Of a stretch of 64,000 bases of DNA, positions 1-8,472 are shown in pieces. The notes under the pieces were generated by a model that ran no database searches, had not been told where the DNA came from, and saw only the letters and a list, made by a program, of their open reading frames with translations. The DNA is from a virus: positions 1 through 64,000 of the IMG/VR virus record IMGVR_UViG_3300047322_001237; one strand, 5' to 3'. The position numbers and the translations under genes are program-made. How positions within the stretch are numbered: the first letter of the stretch is position 1; every line of letters begins with the position of its first letter.

Positions 1-1652
1 GTGTAGGCGAGCATCACCTTATTGCTTCGCACGCACGTGTAGACCTTCGTCGGGTCCGTCGACCAAGTGAGCAGCGTCCCCACGACCGAGTACTGACTGC
101 TGTCGGTCACGTCTTCCCAGGCATAGGTCGGCTTGTCGGTGATCGGATTGATCGGGCACGTGTACATCCGGTAGTCGAGCGCAGGATTGAGGGTTTGCGT
201 CGTCATCCCGTACGTGTCGTCGAGCTGCTGGCCTGCTGTGCCGGCGTACATCTCAACGAGCGCGCAGTTGCTGTTCTGGCAGGTGTAGACGCCACCGCTC
301 GCGTGGTTATAGAAACCAAGGAGTGTGCCGTTGCTGTCGTACTCCCATGCTGACGAGTTGCTCTGCAGGTTGTACGGCAACGTGACAAGCAATTGACCAG
401 ATTGCTTGGTCGGGATGAGCGGACTGTTGCCGACGAGGACACTCGTGGCGTTGTAGCCGTACGCGTCTTCGACAAGTTGTCGCGTGACCTTGGTCGAGGG
501 TTGCGCGCCCATTACCTGCGCATACGCAGACGCTTCGAGCGTCGCTGCCTGCCAGTTTTCGAGCGTCGCGTTGGCGCCGGCCATGGCGCTGACGATACCG
601 GCATCCGGAAGCTTGTACAGCTCCATGATGCGGTTGTTCTCGTACGCAAGCGGACGTGCGAACCCGGCCTGACGAATGTGAAGCCGAATCGTGACCTTCG
701 CAGCTGCTACCCAATCGTCCTGATCCGCTACGAACCCTGCGACATAGGCCGTCGGAATCGAGTAGTCGCGGTGCGTGACGTTACGCAGTGCGTCCGGACG
801 ATTGTGATGGTAGAAGAGTCCCTTCGTGTATCCGCTCGGCAACGTGTAGTAGATCCACACGTCCACGTCGTCCTGGAAGTCGATCGTGTTGTCGCTCGGA
901 CCGTTGTAGTGCAGCAAATACTTGAACTTGCTGTCGAGCGTGCTGTTGAACGTCGGCAGATTCAAGAACGGAAAATCCACGACCTTATAGATCGAGCTGT
1001 CGTAGACGTACTCGATCACATCGCCGATTTGCGCGGTCAGCACGTTGACCTGGTCGGCCTTGTAGCCGTTGATGAACGCATATACCGCACCGGGCTTGGT
1101 CGAGAGCGCCGCGATCTTGTTCTGGATGTTCAGGATGTCGCTCTTGAAGACCGGAATCACACCGGCCGTCTCGATGTGGTTCTTCGTCGCGCTGAGCGTC
1201 GCCCGTGGGCTCTGGAAAAACGCGTTGCTGTACAGACGGAGAAAAAGCGCGTCCGTGTCCAGGTTGACCGCGATGGGCGATTCGAACTGGACTGCCACGA
1301 TGAGGTTCTTGTTCTTCGTGACCATGAAGTACGACTGGAACCGAGGCATCTGCAGGCCCTCGTTCGTGTACAGGTCCGCGATCAGATTGTTCGCGTTCAT
1401 GGCTGCAGAGAACGTGGTCCATGTCGTCGCCGACGAGAGCAGTCCGACCATATGCGGACCGATCTGACCAATCTGATACACGTGGAAGTACACGCCCTTG
1501 GACGGGAGATCGTATTGCTTCCAGCCCACCTGCACCGTGTTCATCACGCCACCATCGGGCGTCAATCTCGCCAGCTGGAAGATGTCCTGCCGGTCTTGCG
1601 CCGGCGCGCACCAGATATTTTTCAGTGCGTTATCGACGAGGTAATCAAACAT
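1..1652 (-). CDS. Large unrecognised protein, probably virion structural; 3' end cut by window edge
   Basis: An open frame runs leftwards from an ATG at 1652 to the window edge without a stop, giving at least 550 residues; the C-terminus lies outside. The protein begins MFDYLVDNALKNIW and is rich in aromatic, Asn, Thr and Ser residues with few charged runs, as is common in phage virion proteins. I see no transmembrane segment, signal peptide or catalytic motif. A perfect 10-bp inverted repeat lies just upstream and separates it from the gene transcribed before it. I do not recognise the family; structural assignment is inferred from composition and nearby tail genes. The long plus-strand frame over the same DNA is a GC-rich shadow. 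Confidence 0.75.
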   Translation of the reverse strand, partial: MFDYLVDNALKNIWCAPAQDRQDIFQLARLTPDGGVMNTVQVGWKQYDLPSKGVYFHVYQIGQIGPHMVGLLSSATTWTTFSAAMNANNLIADLYTNEGLQMPRFQSYFMVTKNKNLIVAVQFESPIAVNLDTDALFLRLYSNAFFQSPRATLSATKNHIETAGVIPVFKSDILNIQNKIAALSTKPGAVYAFINGYKADQVNVLTAQIGDVIEYVYDSSIYKVVDFPFLNLPTFNSTLDSKFKYLLHYNGPSDNTIDFQDDVDVWIYYTLPSGYTKGLFYHHNRPDALRNVTHRDYSIPTAYVAGFVADQDDWVAAAKVTIRLHIRQAGFARPLAYENNRIMELYKLPDAGIVSAMAGANATLENWQAATLEASAYAQVMGAQPSTKVTRQLVEDAYGYNATSVLVGNSPLIPTKQSGQLLVTLPYNLQSNSSAWEYDSNGTLLGFYNHASGGVYTCQNSNCALVEMYAGTAGQQLDDTYGMTTQTLNPALDYRMYTCPINPITDKPTYAWEDVTDSSQYSVVGTLLTWSTDPTKVYTCVRSNKVMLAY

Positions 1653-1671
1653 GAGTCACCCAATGGCGAAT

Positions 1672-1701
1672 ACTCCTGGGGCCGGACAGCACCCCAGGAG
1701 T
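1672..1701. terminator. Perfect 10-bp inverted repeat between two minus-strand genes
   Basis: Arms actcctgggg (1672-1681) and ccccaggagt (1692-1701) pair perfectly around a 10-nt loop. It lies between the stop at 1718 and the start at 1652 of two co-directional genes. There is no clean T-tract on the minus strand, so it could be a terminator, an RNA-processing site or a stability hairpin. Confidence 0.55.
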
Positions 1702-1717
1702 CTTTCTTGAAGAGGAT

Positions 1718-2632
1718 TTAGGCGGTTGCCAGTTGCGTGAGATTGAGCACCGCGCGCAGGAACTGCTTGTTCGGTTCCTTGTGCGCCTGACGCTCGACGA
1801 GCTTGGCAAGGCCCGAATTCTTGTAGGTGCGCTCCACGTGCGCAGCCATCAGGAGAGCAAGCCAGGTGGGCGGGTGCTCAAGGGCGACAGCGAGCATCTC
1901 CGCTGCGCCCGTGCCGAACCAGGTGCCCTTGATGATGCTCACGAGCACGCCCGGATTGAACGCCTGCAGACGCACACTTCCGGTCGCACCCGCGGCGAAC
2001 GAGCAAAAGTCGGCAATGCTGTGGCAGGGACGCGATTGATCGTCCAAAACCGAGAGCACGTCTTCGGCCGAGATACGCATACCGCGCGAGATCTGCGTTG
2101 CCATCTTCATGCGCATCGTGTCATCGAGGAAGGATGCATCGGTGAAGAGCGACAGGTAGTGGAACGCCGCCAAGATGGCGAGGTTGAGCTGCTCCTTCGG
2201 ATCCAATGCGAACCGACGAGCCACGTTCTCGCTTATCCAGCCCGCGAACAGATTCATCGCAACCGGCGAGACATCGCGCAAGAGCGCGGGGTCTTCGTTG
2301 ACCCAGACGTCGTTCAGTTGAGCACGCCGTAGCAGCAGTGCGTGTTCGATCGTGTTGCGAACCGTGAAGCTTCCCTTCAGACGGTCGAAGGAACCATACG
2401 GGCGAGCGTCGATAGCGATCAGTTTCTCGCCGTCGAACTCGAGCAGAAAGGGATGCTGGAACTCGGGCACCACCGCAGCGATGGATCCGTTGCCCTGAAT
2501 CTCGATGATGTTCGAGCCATTGTCACGGTGATATTGCCCGTGAATCAGCGCTGCTTTGAGGCTCGCCTCGAGCTTGTCCAACACGTAGCCGCCACACGCG
2601 GTCGTGTCGTATGCAGTGTAAAAGAGCTTCAT
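1718..2632 (-). CDS. Conserved-looking phage protein of unknown function (304 aa)
   Basis: I chose the ATG at 2632 (MKLFYTAYD) rather than an in-frame start at 2653 because GAGG lies about 8 nt before it. The protein is soluble-looking, with an N-terminal mixed alpha/beta part (VVPEFQHPFLLEFDGEKLIAID) followed by a mostly helical C-terminal two thirds. No signal peptide, membrane segment or catalytic motif is visible. It is divergent from the tail sheath gene across a 188-bp intergenic region and is followed by a hairpin and the large left-edge gene. Proximity to sheath and tube suggests a virion or assembly role, but that is inference only. Confidence 0.7.
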   Translation of the reverse strand: MKLFYTAYDTTACGGYVLDKLEASLKAALIHGQYHRDNGSNIIEIQGNGSIAAVVPEFQHPFLLEFDGEKLIAIDARPYGSFDRLKGSFTVRNTIEHALLLRRAQLNDVWVNEDPALLRDVSPVAMNLFAGWISENVARRFALDPKEQLNLAILAAFHYLSLFTDASFLDDTMRMKMATQISRGMRISAEDVLSVLDDQSRPCHSIADFCSFAAGATGSVRLQAFNPGVLVSIIKGTWFGTGAAEMLAVALEHPPTWLALLMAAHVERTYKNSGLAKLVERQAHKEPNKQFLRAVLNLTQLATA

Positions 2633-2820
2633 CTTAGAGCCTCGTCGCGTCATGCCGTCGGGGGCGCCGACAGCATCCTATGTCTTAAAGAAATTCGTGC
2701 GTTTCTTGCACACCGGGTCTGTGTGCCGGGGTCATACACCTAAGTAGTGCGAAACGTCGGAATTAATATGATGCGGCGCATCGTCTTCGAACCCATACCA
2801 TTATTGACAGGAACTCAACC
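2633..2820. promoter_or_regulatory. Divergent promoter region upstream of tail sheath
   Basis: Starts face away on both sides, so promoters in both directions should lie here. Visible elements are AAGAAA/TTTCTT arms around 2687-2706, a GATGCG-G-CGCATC palindrome at about 2770-2782 that could be an operator or hairpin, AT-rich attaatat before it, and a CTATG at 2678-2682. The sheath ribosome site is AGGAAC just before the ATG at 2821. No clear sigma-70 -35/-10 pair was found. Confidence 0.4.
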
Positions 2821-4923
2821 ATGACAACGGCACAGATTGTCAATGGCGCTCCGATGACCATCATGCAAGGCACTCAGGATCTGAGTACCCAGCAGGTCAC
2901 ACCGACGCCGGAGCAGATCCCGCAGCACCTCCCGGTGATCCCGCTGTACACGCAGAAGGGCCCATTGACGACCGAGCTGGCGTCTGGGGCTGACCTGCAA
3001 ACCATCTACGGCGCAGACTCTTTCGATCTGCGCAAGAAGTGGGCAAACCACGCCACCGTGTTGGCAAACACCGTCAACGCAGCAGGCAACGCCATCCAGG
3101 TGCGTCGCATGCAACCGACGGACGCGAATCCGCCGGCGTCGCTGCGCCTGTGGCTCGACGTGCTGCCCACGCAAGTCCAGCAGTACGAGCGCAATACCGA
3201 CGGTTCGTTCAAGACGGATGGCAGCGGCGCGAAGGTTCCCGTGACGGGCAATGGCGCAACGCTGGCCGGCTTCGTCGCAAAATGGGTGCTCTCGCAAGTC
3301 ACCTACACCGAGGGCGAAAGCGACTTCGGCACCGCGACGCAGAAGGCTGGCGACCAGACGTCTGGCACCTCCACCACCTCGACCCGCTTCCCGATTCTCG
3401 ACTTGCAAGTGCCGAGCTTCGGCGACTACGGCAACAATTGCGGTCTGCGCCTGTGGGCACCGACGGCAAACTCCAGCACGCCGGCCAACCCGAATTTCAT
3501 CGAAGACGATCTGGTCTACCCGTTCCGTGTCGCGTGCGTGCAGCGCAGCTCGTCCAATGCAACGGGCACCGTCGCCGCAACCATCGCTGGTTCGCAGTCG
3601 CTGGAAGTGACGTTCAAGCCGAACACGATCAACGTCGCGCTCGACAATCAGATCTCCATCCAGGACGTCTTCATCTCGGCCTACCAGAGCCTGAACGACC
3701 CGAGCGGCGCAGCCGACATCTTCGGCACGTTCGGTCAGCTGCACGTGTACGACGCGAACGTCGCACAGCTCGTGGCCGAGTTCTACGCGGCGGAAGTCCC
3801 CGCGATCAACCAGTTCTCCGACTTCACCGGCGCTGACGGCGAAGAGTGGCTCTTTAACTTCGTGAGCGGTGTGTCCTCGCAAGGCGCTCCGTACTCGACG
3901 TTCCAGATCGACTCGGAAGGCACGGACGCAGCCTACCTGGGCCAGTCGACGACCCTCTGGGCTTCCGGTGGCTCGGACGGCACGATGAGCGATGCGCTCT
4001 TCGCGGATCTGGTGTCGGACTTCATGTCGATTTACTCGGATCTCACGAACCCGGTTCAGGACATGGTCTTGGCACCCGAATCGATCTTCTGGGATTCGGG
4101 CTACCCGCTCCCCGCGAAGAAGGCGATCGCGCAGTTCATCTCGCAGCGCAAGGACACGTTCGTCGCGCTCTCCACGTTCTCGACGCTGTCGCCCCCGCTG
4201 ACCGCAGAAGAAGAATCGTCGATGGCGATCGCGCTGAAGGCCTACCTCCAGCAGTTCCCGGAATCGGACTACTTCGGCACGCCGACCATGCGCGGCATGA
4301 TCGTGCCGGGTTCGGGCACCCTCACGGGCAGCCAGTACACGAAGCCGCTCCCACTCACGATCGAACTGGCTTCGAAGGCCGCGGCCTACATGGGCGCGAG
4401 CAACGGCAAGTGGAAGTCGGGCAACGCGTTCGATACGACGCCGGGTTCGGAAATCGATCTGTTCTCGGATCTGAACTGCGTGTTCTGGCCGGCGAAGGTC
4501 CGCAACGTGGACTGGACCAACGGCATGGTGGGCGTGGAAGCGTTCGAGCGTCGGAAGGCTTACTTCCCGGCGCTGAAGACGATCTACGACAACGACACGT
4601 CGGTGCTGAATTCGTTCTTCAACGCGATGGCGATCTGCCAGCTCGAGAAGATCGGTGACAAGGCTCGTCGTACGTTCTCGGGCGACACGAAGCGCACGAG
4701 CGCCCAGCTCATCAAGGACGTCAACAAGTTCGTGACAGATCGCGTGTCGGGCATCTTCGACAACCGGTTCACGATCGTTCCGACGACGACCATCACGGGC
4801 GCCGACGCGCAGCGCGGCTACAGCTGGACCCTGGTGATCGCGATCTACGCGCCGAACATGAAGACCGTCGGCACGCTGTCGATCCAGTCGTATCGCCTGG
4901 ACGCACTCTCGTCGAGCAACTAA
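2821..4923 (+). CDS. Tail sheath protein (contractile tail)
   Basis: A 700-residue protein with good ribosome site AGGAAC before its ATG. Length and layout fit the large sheath proteins of jumbo myoviruses such as phiKZ gp29 (about 695 aa). The C-terminal third looks like the conserved sheath core: LASKAAAYMGASNGKW, then DLNCVFWPAKVRNVDW, and a region after about residue 560 with RRKAYFPALKTIYDND and a terminal beta-rich segment ending SYRLDALSSSN. The sheath polymerises round the tail tube and contracts to drive it into the host envelope. The next gene, 63 nt downstream on the same strand, is the likely tube, the usual sheath-tube order. The call rests on family resemblance read by eye; another large virion protein is the alternative. 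Confidence 0.75.
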   Translation: MTTAQIVNGAPMTIMQGTQDLSTQQVTPTPEQIPQHLPVIPLYTQKGPLTTELASGADLQTIYGADSFDLRKKWANHATVLANTVNAAGNAIQVRRMQPTDANPPASLRLWLDVLPTQVQQYERNTDGSFKTDGSGAKVPVTGNGATLAGFVAKWVLSQVTYTEGESDFGTATQKAGDQTSGTSTTSTRFPILDLQVPSFGDYGNNCGLRLWAPTANSSTPANPNFIEDDLVYPFRVACVQRSSSNATGTVAATIAGSQSLEVTFKPNTINVALDNQISIQDVFISAYQSLNDPSGAADIFGTFGQLHVYDANVAQLVAEFYAAEVPAINQFSDFTGADGEEWLFNFVSGVSSQGAPYSTFQIDSEGTDAAYLGQSTTLWASGGSDGTMSDALFADLVSDFMSIYSDLTNPVQDMVLAPESIFWDSGYPLPAKKAIAQFISQRKDTFVALSTFSTLSPPLTAEEESSMAIALKAYLQQFPESDYFGTPTMRGMIVPGSGTLTGSQYTKPLPLTIELASKAAAYMGASNGKWKSGNAFDTTPGSEIDLFSDLNCVFWPAKVRNVDWTNGMVGVEAFERRKAYFPALKTIYDNDTSVLNSFFNAMAICQLEKIGDKARRTFSGDTKRTSAQLIKDVNKFVTDRVSGIFDNRFTIVPTTTITGADAQRGYSWTLVIAIYAPNMKTVGTLSIQSYRLDALSSSN

Positions 4924-4986
4924 CCACCCATGCCATGACCGGATCCGCGTGACCGTGGGTCCGGATGGCCTTCAGGAGAACGAAAC

Positions 4987-5961
4987 ATGGGTCGTATCGC
5001 AAACGCGATTCTGCAGAACACGACAGCGTTCGCGCAGGGTCACAACAACCCCATGCTGGACCTCCAGTATGGTGGTCAGATGGGCTTCACCCCGAACTAC
5101 ACGCAGTGGGTGAACAACCAGCAGTACATCCGTCGCAACCTGATCTGCTTGCTGATCGAAGCGCCGCTGGGCTTCCAGTATCTGCCGAATCCGGACGTCT
5201 GGGTGGGCACGCTGCGCTCGCTCGTCGAACTGCACGCTATTCGTATCGAGGGTTTGAACGCGCACCTCACGGTCGAAACGGCAGAAACTCCGGTCGGCGG
5301 TGGCGGGAACATGCAGCAGGACGTCGTGAACGTCACGCGCGAGCGTTCGCAGCCGCAGTTCACGTGGAACGAAAAGTACGGCATGCCCGTCACGATGTTC
5401 CACCAGGGCTGGATCACGAACCTGCTGATGGATCCGGACACGAAGTTCGCGAATGTCGCGACGCTGGGTTCGGGTTCGTCGTACGGTCCGCCGCCCGACA
5501 TGCTGGCCGACATGTATTCGGCAACGATGATCTTCATCGAACCGGATCCGACGCACACGCGCGTCGTGAAGTCGTGGCTCGTCACGAACATGTTCCCGTT
5601 GTCGACGGGCGACATCGTCGGCTCGCGTGACATCACGGCACAGGGCGACAAGCTCGATCTGAACATCACGTACGCGGGCATCGCCCAGTACGGCCTCGGC
5701 GTCGACGCATTCGCGCAACAGCTGCTCACCTCGATCAGCATCGCGAACGCGAACCCGTACACCGAGAACGCATTCGTTCAAGGCATCGATCCGAACGTCG
5801 CAGCGACGACGACCGGCTACCAGAACGAAGTCGCGCAGATCGCGGTGAACCAGGTCAGCGCCACCTCGGCGCTCGGCACCGGCATCAGCATCACGGCGGA
5901 TATGGTGATCTCGGCTCAGGACTCGGTCTCGGCCGTCCCGAACGAGACCATTCTCGCGTAA
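4987..5961 (+). CDS. Putative tail tube protein (324 aa)
   Basis: Starts at ATG 4987 after a clear CAGGAGAACGAAAC ribosome site and ends at TAA 5959-5961. It directly follows the sheath gene, where contractile phages normally encode the tube. It is about the size of phiKZ-type tube proteins, beta-rich, with no signal peptide, membrane segment or catalytic motif. The middle contains a glycine run (PVGGGGNMQQD) and a stretch WNEKYGMPVTMFHQGWITNLLMDPD. Composition is typical of a self-assembling virion protein. A palindromic terminator follows and faces the converging minus-strand gene. The tube assignment is mainly by position and size; a second minor tail protein is the alternative. Confidence 0.6.
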   Translation: MGRIANAILQNTTAFAQGHNNPMLDLQYGGQMGFTPNYTQWVNNQQYIRRNLICLLIEAPLGFQYLPNPDVWVGTLRSLVELHAIRIEGLNAHLTVETAETPVGGGGNMQQDVVNVTRERSQPQFTWNEKYGMPVTMFHQGWITNLLMDPDTKFANVATLGSGSSYGPPPDMLADMYSATMIFIEPDPTHTRVVKSWLVTNMFPLSTGDIVGSRDITAQGDKLDLNITYAGIAQYGLGVDAFAQQLLTSISIANANPYTENAFVQGIDPNVAATTTGYQNEVAQIAVNQVSATSALGTGISITADMVISAQDSVSAVPNETILA

Positions 5962-5995
5962 GATCTTTTAGGCTTGAAACAGCCAAAAAAATAAG

Positions 5996-6047
5996 GACCG
6001 TCATAAGGCCCAAGCCCCCGCAAGGAGGCTTGGGCTCTTATGCCGTT
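5996..6047. terminator. Palindromic bidirectional terminator, conserved-arm family, copy 1
   Basis: Outer arms accgtcataa and ttatgccgtt flank an inner stem gcccaagcc / ggcttgggc. It separates the converging tail tube gene and the 145-aa secreted protein gene. A smaller hairpin with an A-run (5971-5991, ggctt-gaaac-agcc then seven A) lies just before it. See the repeat-family finding for the other copies. Confidence 0.8.
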
Positions 6048-6063
6048 AAATGGATTACTCTAA

Positions 6064-6501
6064 TCAGTTCCTTGTCGACTGGCGCCAATTCTCCACATGG
6101 AGCTGATCCATTGGAACGCCGGAAATCTGGCGCAAAACAAGCCAAGTAGCATTGTTGAGTCTGATGTTCCGGTTGCGAAAATCAACGTAAAAGGCGTCTA
6201 GACCGTCGACTAGCTGGTTTGCCGTAACGCCGGTCATGTACCTGCGGGTCATCTCGTCGTACGAATTCGACACCAGCGTTGCGACCGCGTCTGCAGCCTT
6301 ATCCTTGTCGATTGTGTACTTCCAGACGGAAAAACTCTCTCCGAGATTCATACCATCGAAGAATCCGAGGATGTAGTCGACATGTGAAACGTTGTTATGC
6401 GTGCGCCACCAATTCCCATCTCTCGCCTGGTCTGCGTGCGCAAGTTGAGCGGAAAACGCGAGCGCGAGTGCAGCTCCGAGGACTGACGTAATTTTTTTCA
6501 T
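6064..6501 (-). CDS. Secreted (periplasmic) small protein of unknown function
   Basis: A 145-residue protein with a textbook Sec signal peptide: MKK basic start, hydrophobic core VLGAALALAFSAQL, and AHA-D cleavage at about residue 23. The mature part begins DQARDGNWWRTHNNVSH and has the segment YILGFFDGMNLGES, resembling the G-x-x-x-G/A-x-x-D helix of small periplasmic proteins such as Rap1a/Tai-type immunity proteins, though I cannot confirm this. No lipobox, so it is predicted soluble in the periplasm. Exported phage proteins of this size often alter the envelope, for example in superinfection exclusion or lysis timing; that is inference. It is the last gene of a minus-strand run of small accessory genes. 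Confidence 0.7.
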   Translation of the reverse strand: MKKITSVLGAALALAFSAQLAHADQARDGNWWRTHNNVSHVDYILGFFDGMNLGESFSVWKYTIDKDKAADAVATLVSNSYDEMTRRYMTGVTANQLVDGLDAFYVDFRNRNIRLNNATWLVLRQISGVPMDQLHVENWRQSTRN

Positions 6502-6620
6502 TTTCGTTAGCGTTCTTTTCGGTAGGGAGCAGCTGCCGACGGTGTTTCTATCGGGCAGTATTGATTCTTCTTAAGAGAGCGGGTCTTGTCAGTTACCCAG
6601 GCCTCACCTGAGTCGACCAC

Positions 6621-6722
6621 TCCTTCTTGATTGGGGCAGACAAAGGAGATTCACCGAGGGTCGTTTGGCTCCAGGCGCAAACTACTTATAGACCATCGAT
6701 CGGGCGGCTTCTCCGGCCTTTA
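6621..6722 (-). pseudogene. Decayed duplicate of the 3' half of the gene at 7349-7573
   Basis: Read leftwards, this stretch encodes KAGEAARSMVYK, a stop, then FAPGAKRPSVN, against KAGEVARAMVYKQFAPAAKKPSVN in the intact gene about 700 bp away. The stop is TAG at 6682-6684 where the intact copy has CAG. Similarity continues past PQS and then fades. At the other end it stops exactly at a copy of the palindrome arm (cctttatgccgtt, 6717-6729). The piece has no start or ribosome site and is not expected to be translated. Confidence 0.8.
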
Positions 6723-6727
6723 TGCCG

Positions 6728-7135
6728 TTAGTTTGGCAGAGCGGGATTGGAGGGGCGGGGTTTCGGCGTCAGCATCGCGACGACGTGTCTGACGATCCAG
6801 ATCACCTCATCATCAGATTGGTGCGGCTTCAAGATACCTCCAGCTTGACCGCCCTCGGAGCCCTTGACGATGTACGCGTACTGGACACCACCGAACGGCA
6901 GGCATTTCATCCGCAGATCAACATCGAGGTCGTCATCCTTGCGCACCCACTGCATGGAGACCGAGCCGTCAACGTTCGGAGCGATCTCGCCGTTCAACAT
7001 ACTGGCGGGCAGACGCGACAAGAGTCCCTGTGCACGCTGGAGGGCTGGCTGGGTGACAGCCATTCCACGCTGCGTGTCCAGTTTCAGAAGCAGTGGGAGT
7101 TGGCCGGGCAAGGCCGGGATTATCGGGTTGTTCAT
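6728..7135 (-). CDS. Hypothetical protein (135 aa)
   Basis: Start taken at ATG 7135 (MNNPIIPALPG) because it follows the stop of the preceding gene at 7140 by 4 nt; a longer frame would overlap that gene heavily. The central part, RLPASMLNGEIAPNVDGSVSMQWVRK, looks like a beta-sheet domain with the pattern W/L-P...N...I.P..DGS...W seen in small bacterial hypothetical proteins. No membrane segment or signal peptide. It lies in a closely spaced run of small accessory genes and its stop codon lies in a palindrome half-arm. Function unknown. Confidence 0.6.
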   Translation of the reverse strand: MNNPIIPALPGQLPLLLKLDTQRGMAVTQPALQRAQGLLSRLPASMLNGEIAPNVDGSVSMQWVRKDDDLDVDLRMKCLPFGGVQYAYIVKGSEGGQAGGILKPHQSDDEVIWIVRHVVAMLTPKPRPSNPALPN

Positions 7136-7139
7136 GGCG

Positions 7140-7352
7140 TTAGCTCGCGTCCAGGAAGGTGAGACCGTGTCGCGCGATGACGCTTTGGACCTGCAGTGCA
7201 GCAGCGATCTCCTTCTTCGCATCGTGCCATGCCGGATAATAGAAGCCCCATTCGTTCATGCGATCCTCCTCGGGATCAATCCCGCGCGCCTTGCAAAGAT
7301 CGCGTGCAGCCTGCTCGATTTTGTTCACGACTTCAACTTTGACGTTGCTCAT
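7140..7352 (-). CDS. Small hypothetical protein (70 aa)
   Basis: A soluble, mostly helical protein, MSNVKVEVVNKIEQAARDLCKARG, with acidic middle DPEEDRMNEWGFYYPAWHDAKKEI. Its ATG overlaps the stop of the upstream gene in ATGA, so the two are translationally coupled. No recognised family. Confidence 0.65.
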   Translation of the reverse strand: MSNVKVEVVNKIEQAARDLCKARGIDPEEDRMNEWGFYYPAWHDAKKEIAAALQVQSVIARHGLTFLDAS

Positions 7353-7573
7353 TTCTTCGGACTGGATTGGGGGACGCAGGCGAAGTTCACGGAGGGCTTC
7401 TTGGCTGCAGGCGCAAACTGCTTATAGACCATCGCCCGAGCGACTTCCCCGGCTTTCATGCAGGCTTGGGCGTCTGCAAAGGTCGCGGTTGTATAGTTGC
7501 CGGCCGCTCCCCCTGTTGGCCCGCCTGTTGTGACGCTCCACAGAATCGAGAGGATGAGAACGAATCCGTCCAT
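7349..7573 (-). CDS. Small exported or membrane-anchored protein (74 aa)
   Basis: AGGAG lies 8 nt before the ATG at 7573, which is preferred over an in-frame TTG at 7579. The N-terminus MDGFVLILSILWSVTTG is hydrophobic and could be a signal anchor. The rest, with two Cys (ACMKAGE and FACVPQS), could be periplasmic. It overlaps the next gene by 4 nt (ATGA). A broken copy of its 3' half, with an in-frame stop, lies at 6621-6722. Function unknown. Confidence 0.7.
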   Translation of the reverse strand: MDGFVLILSILWSVTTGGPTGGAAGNYTTATFADAQACMKAGEVARAMVYKQFAPAAKKPSVNFACVPQSSPKK

Positions 7574-7585
7574 TTTCAAATCTCC

Positions 7586-7837
7586 TTAGCGTCGTGCGGC
7601 GCATTGTTCACGGGTGACCCGCAGGATACCGCGAATGTATGCGAGTCCGATGTAGATCGACCAGACGGGCCAGAGGATAGCCATGGCCATCGAGGAGATC
7701 AGGAAGACGATGTCGTTGTTGGCGGTTCGTCGGATGATGCGAACGACTTCAGGGTTACTGCGAAGCCAGAACAGACCGAGGACGAGATAGAAGGGGAGGA
7801 AGAAGCTGAGGCCTGCGAAAATCGCAACAGTATTCAT
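7586..7837 (-). CDS. Small membrane protein with two transmembrane helices (83 aa)
   Basis: Two hydrophobic segments are visible: VAIFAGLSFFLPFYLVLGLFW near the N-terminus and IVFLISSMAMAILWPVWSIY in the middle, joined by a basic loop (RIIRRTANND). The C-terminus is basic. Two-helix proteins of this size can be holins, but it is far from the spanin-like genes at 61319-62459, so other membrane roles are equally likely. Its ATG overlaps the stop of the DUF488-like gene by 4 nt. Confidence 0.7.
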   Translation of the reverse strand: MNTVAIFAGLSFFLPFYLVLGLFWLRSNPEVVRIIRRTANNDIVFLISSMAMAILWPVWSIYIGLAYIRGILRVTREQCAARR

Positions 7838-8241
7838 GGTTGTTCTTTTACGTGGGGTGGAATAGCTGAACGGAGCTCGCCAGCGTAAGTGACCTCGAAC
7901 TTGGCGTCCTTGAGGTAGTCGGTGAGCAAGTCCCTGAACGGATGACGGTGGCAGAACGCGCCGTCTCGGCAGTAGCAGGCGACAGCAATCTTGTCAGAGA
8001 GCGTCTTGAGCTTTTCCCACTCGTCCGGGAACTTGCGGCGTGACTGACGCATGCGCATCAGGTAACGCTCGAGATACTCCTCTTCAGAGAGCTCTCCGCG
8101 CTTGTAGGCCATCACGTTATCGAAGAGCGGAGCGAAGGCGGGATTGCCGGACTTGGCAGTGACGTCGAGGAGGGTGATGCCCAACTCACGCACCAGTCGC
8201 CACTTGGAGAGCTGCACGGTGTAGAGCGTGACTTTCTTCAT
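7834..8241 (-). CDS. DUF488-like protein (135 aa)
   Basis: The ATG at 8241 overlaps the upstream stop in ATGA, so I prefer it over the longer frame from 8256. The protein matches the plan of DUF488 proteins: an N-terminal strand LYTVQLSKWRL, a central helix with Y.RGELSEEEYLERYLMRM, and the diagnostic C-terminal CYCRDGAFCHRHPFRDLL with clustered Cys and His. DUF488 proteins are common in bacteria and mobile elements; their biochemical role is not settled. It belongs to a translationally coupled chain of four small genes. Confidence in the family is moderate because the assignment comes from the C-terminal motif alone. Confidence 0.65.
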   Translation of the reverse strand: MKKVTLYTVQLSKWRLVRELGITLLDVTAKSGNPAFAPLFDNVMAYKRGELSEEEYLERYLMRMRQSRRKFPDEWEKLKTLSDKIAVACYCRDGAFCHRHPFRDLLTDYLKDAKFEVTYAGELRSAIPPHVKEQP

Positions 8242-8441
8242 GATGCTTGATTGCACTTAGCCGCGGGATCCTTGCTGTGGCGTGAGGGGTAGGGACCATA
8301 CTTGCAGTCCTCGCAGGCAATGACGGTGTTGTAGCCGCACTCGTATTCATCGCCATCGAGAGCGAAGGAGCGACGGTATCCCTTGCACTTCGAGTTCTTC
8401 TTCGGCTGCGGTTCAAAGAGCTGGATCACTGCTGAGGTCAT
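8238..8441 (-). CDS. Small Cys-rich protein (67 aa), possible zinc binder
   Basis: Five cysteines lie in the pattern SKCKGYR...YECGYN...IACEDCKYGPYP...AKCNQAS; the ACEDCKYG knuckle and flanking Cys suggest metal binding. No membrane segment. It is the first gene after a strong terminator and starts the coupled run that includes the DUF488-like gene. Function unknown. Confidence 0.65.
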   Translation of the reverse strand: MTSAVIQLFEPQPKKNSKCKGYRRSFALDGDEYECGYNTVIACEDCKYGPYPSRHSKDPAAKCNQAS

Positions 8442-8472
8442 GCGGTGTCCGAGAAAAAAAGAAGGGGGAAAT

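Noticed and set aside
393-1721. Long plus-strand open frame of 442 codons over the left-edge gene
   Set aside because: Arg/Val/Asp-rich composition typical of antisense shadows in GC-rich codon-biased DNA; the minus frame is protein-like, open for its whole length and has a sensible start.
2815-3882. Minus-strand frame of 355 codons inside the sheath gene
   Set aside because: Antisense shadow of a well-supported tail sheath gene.
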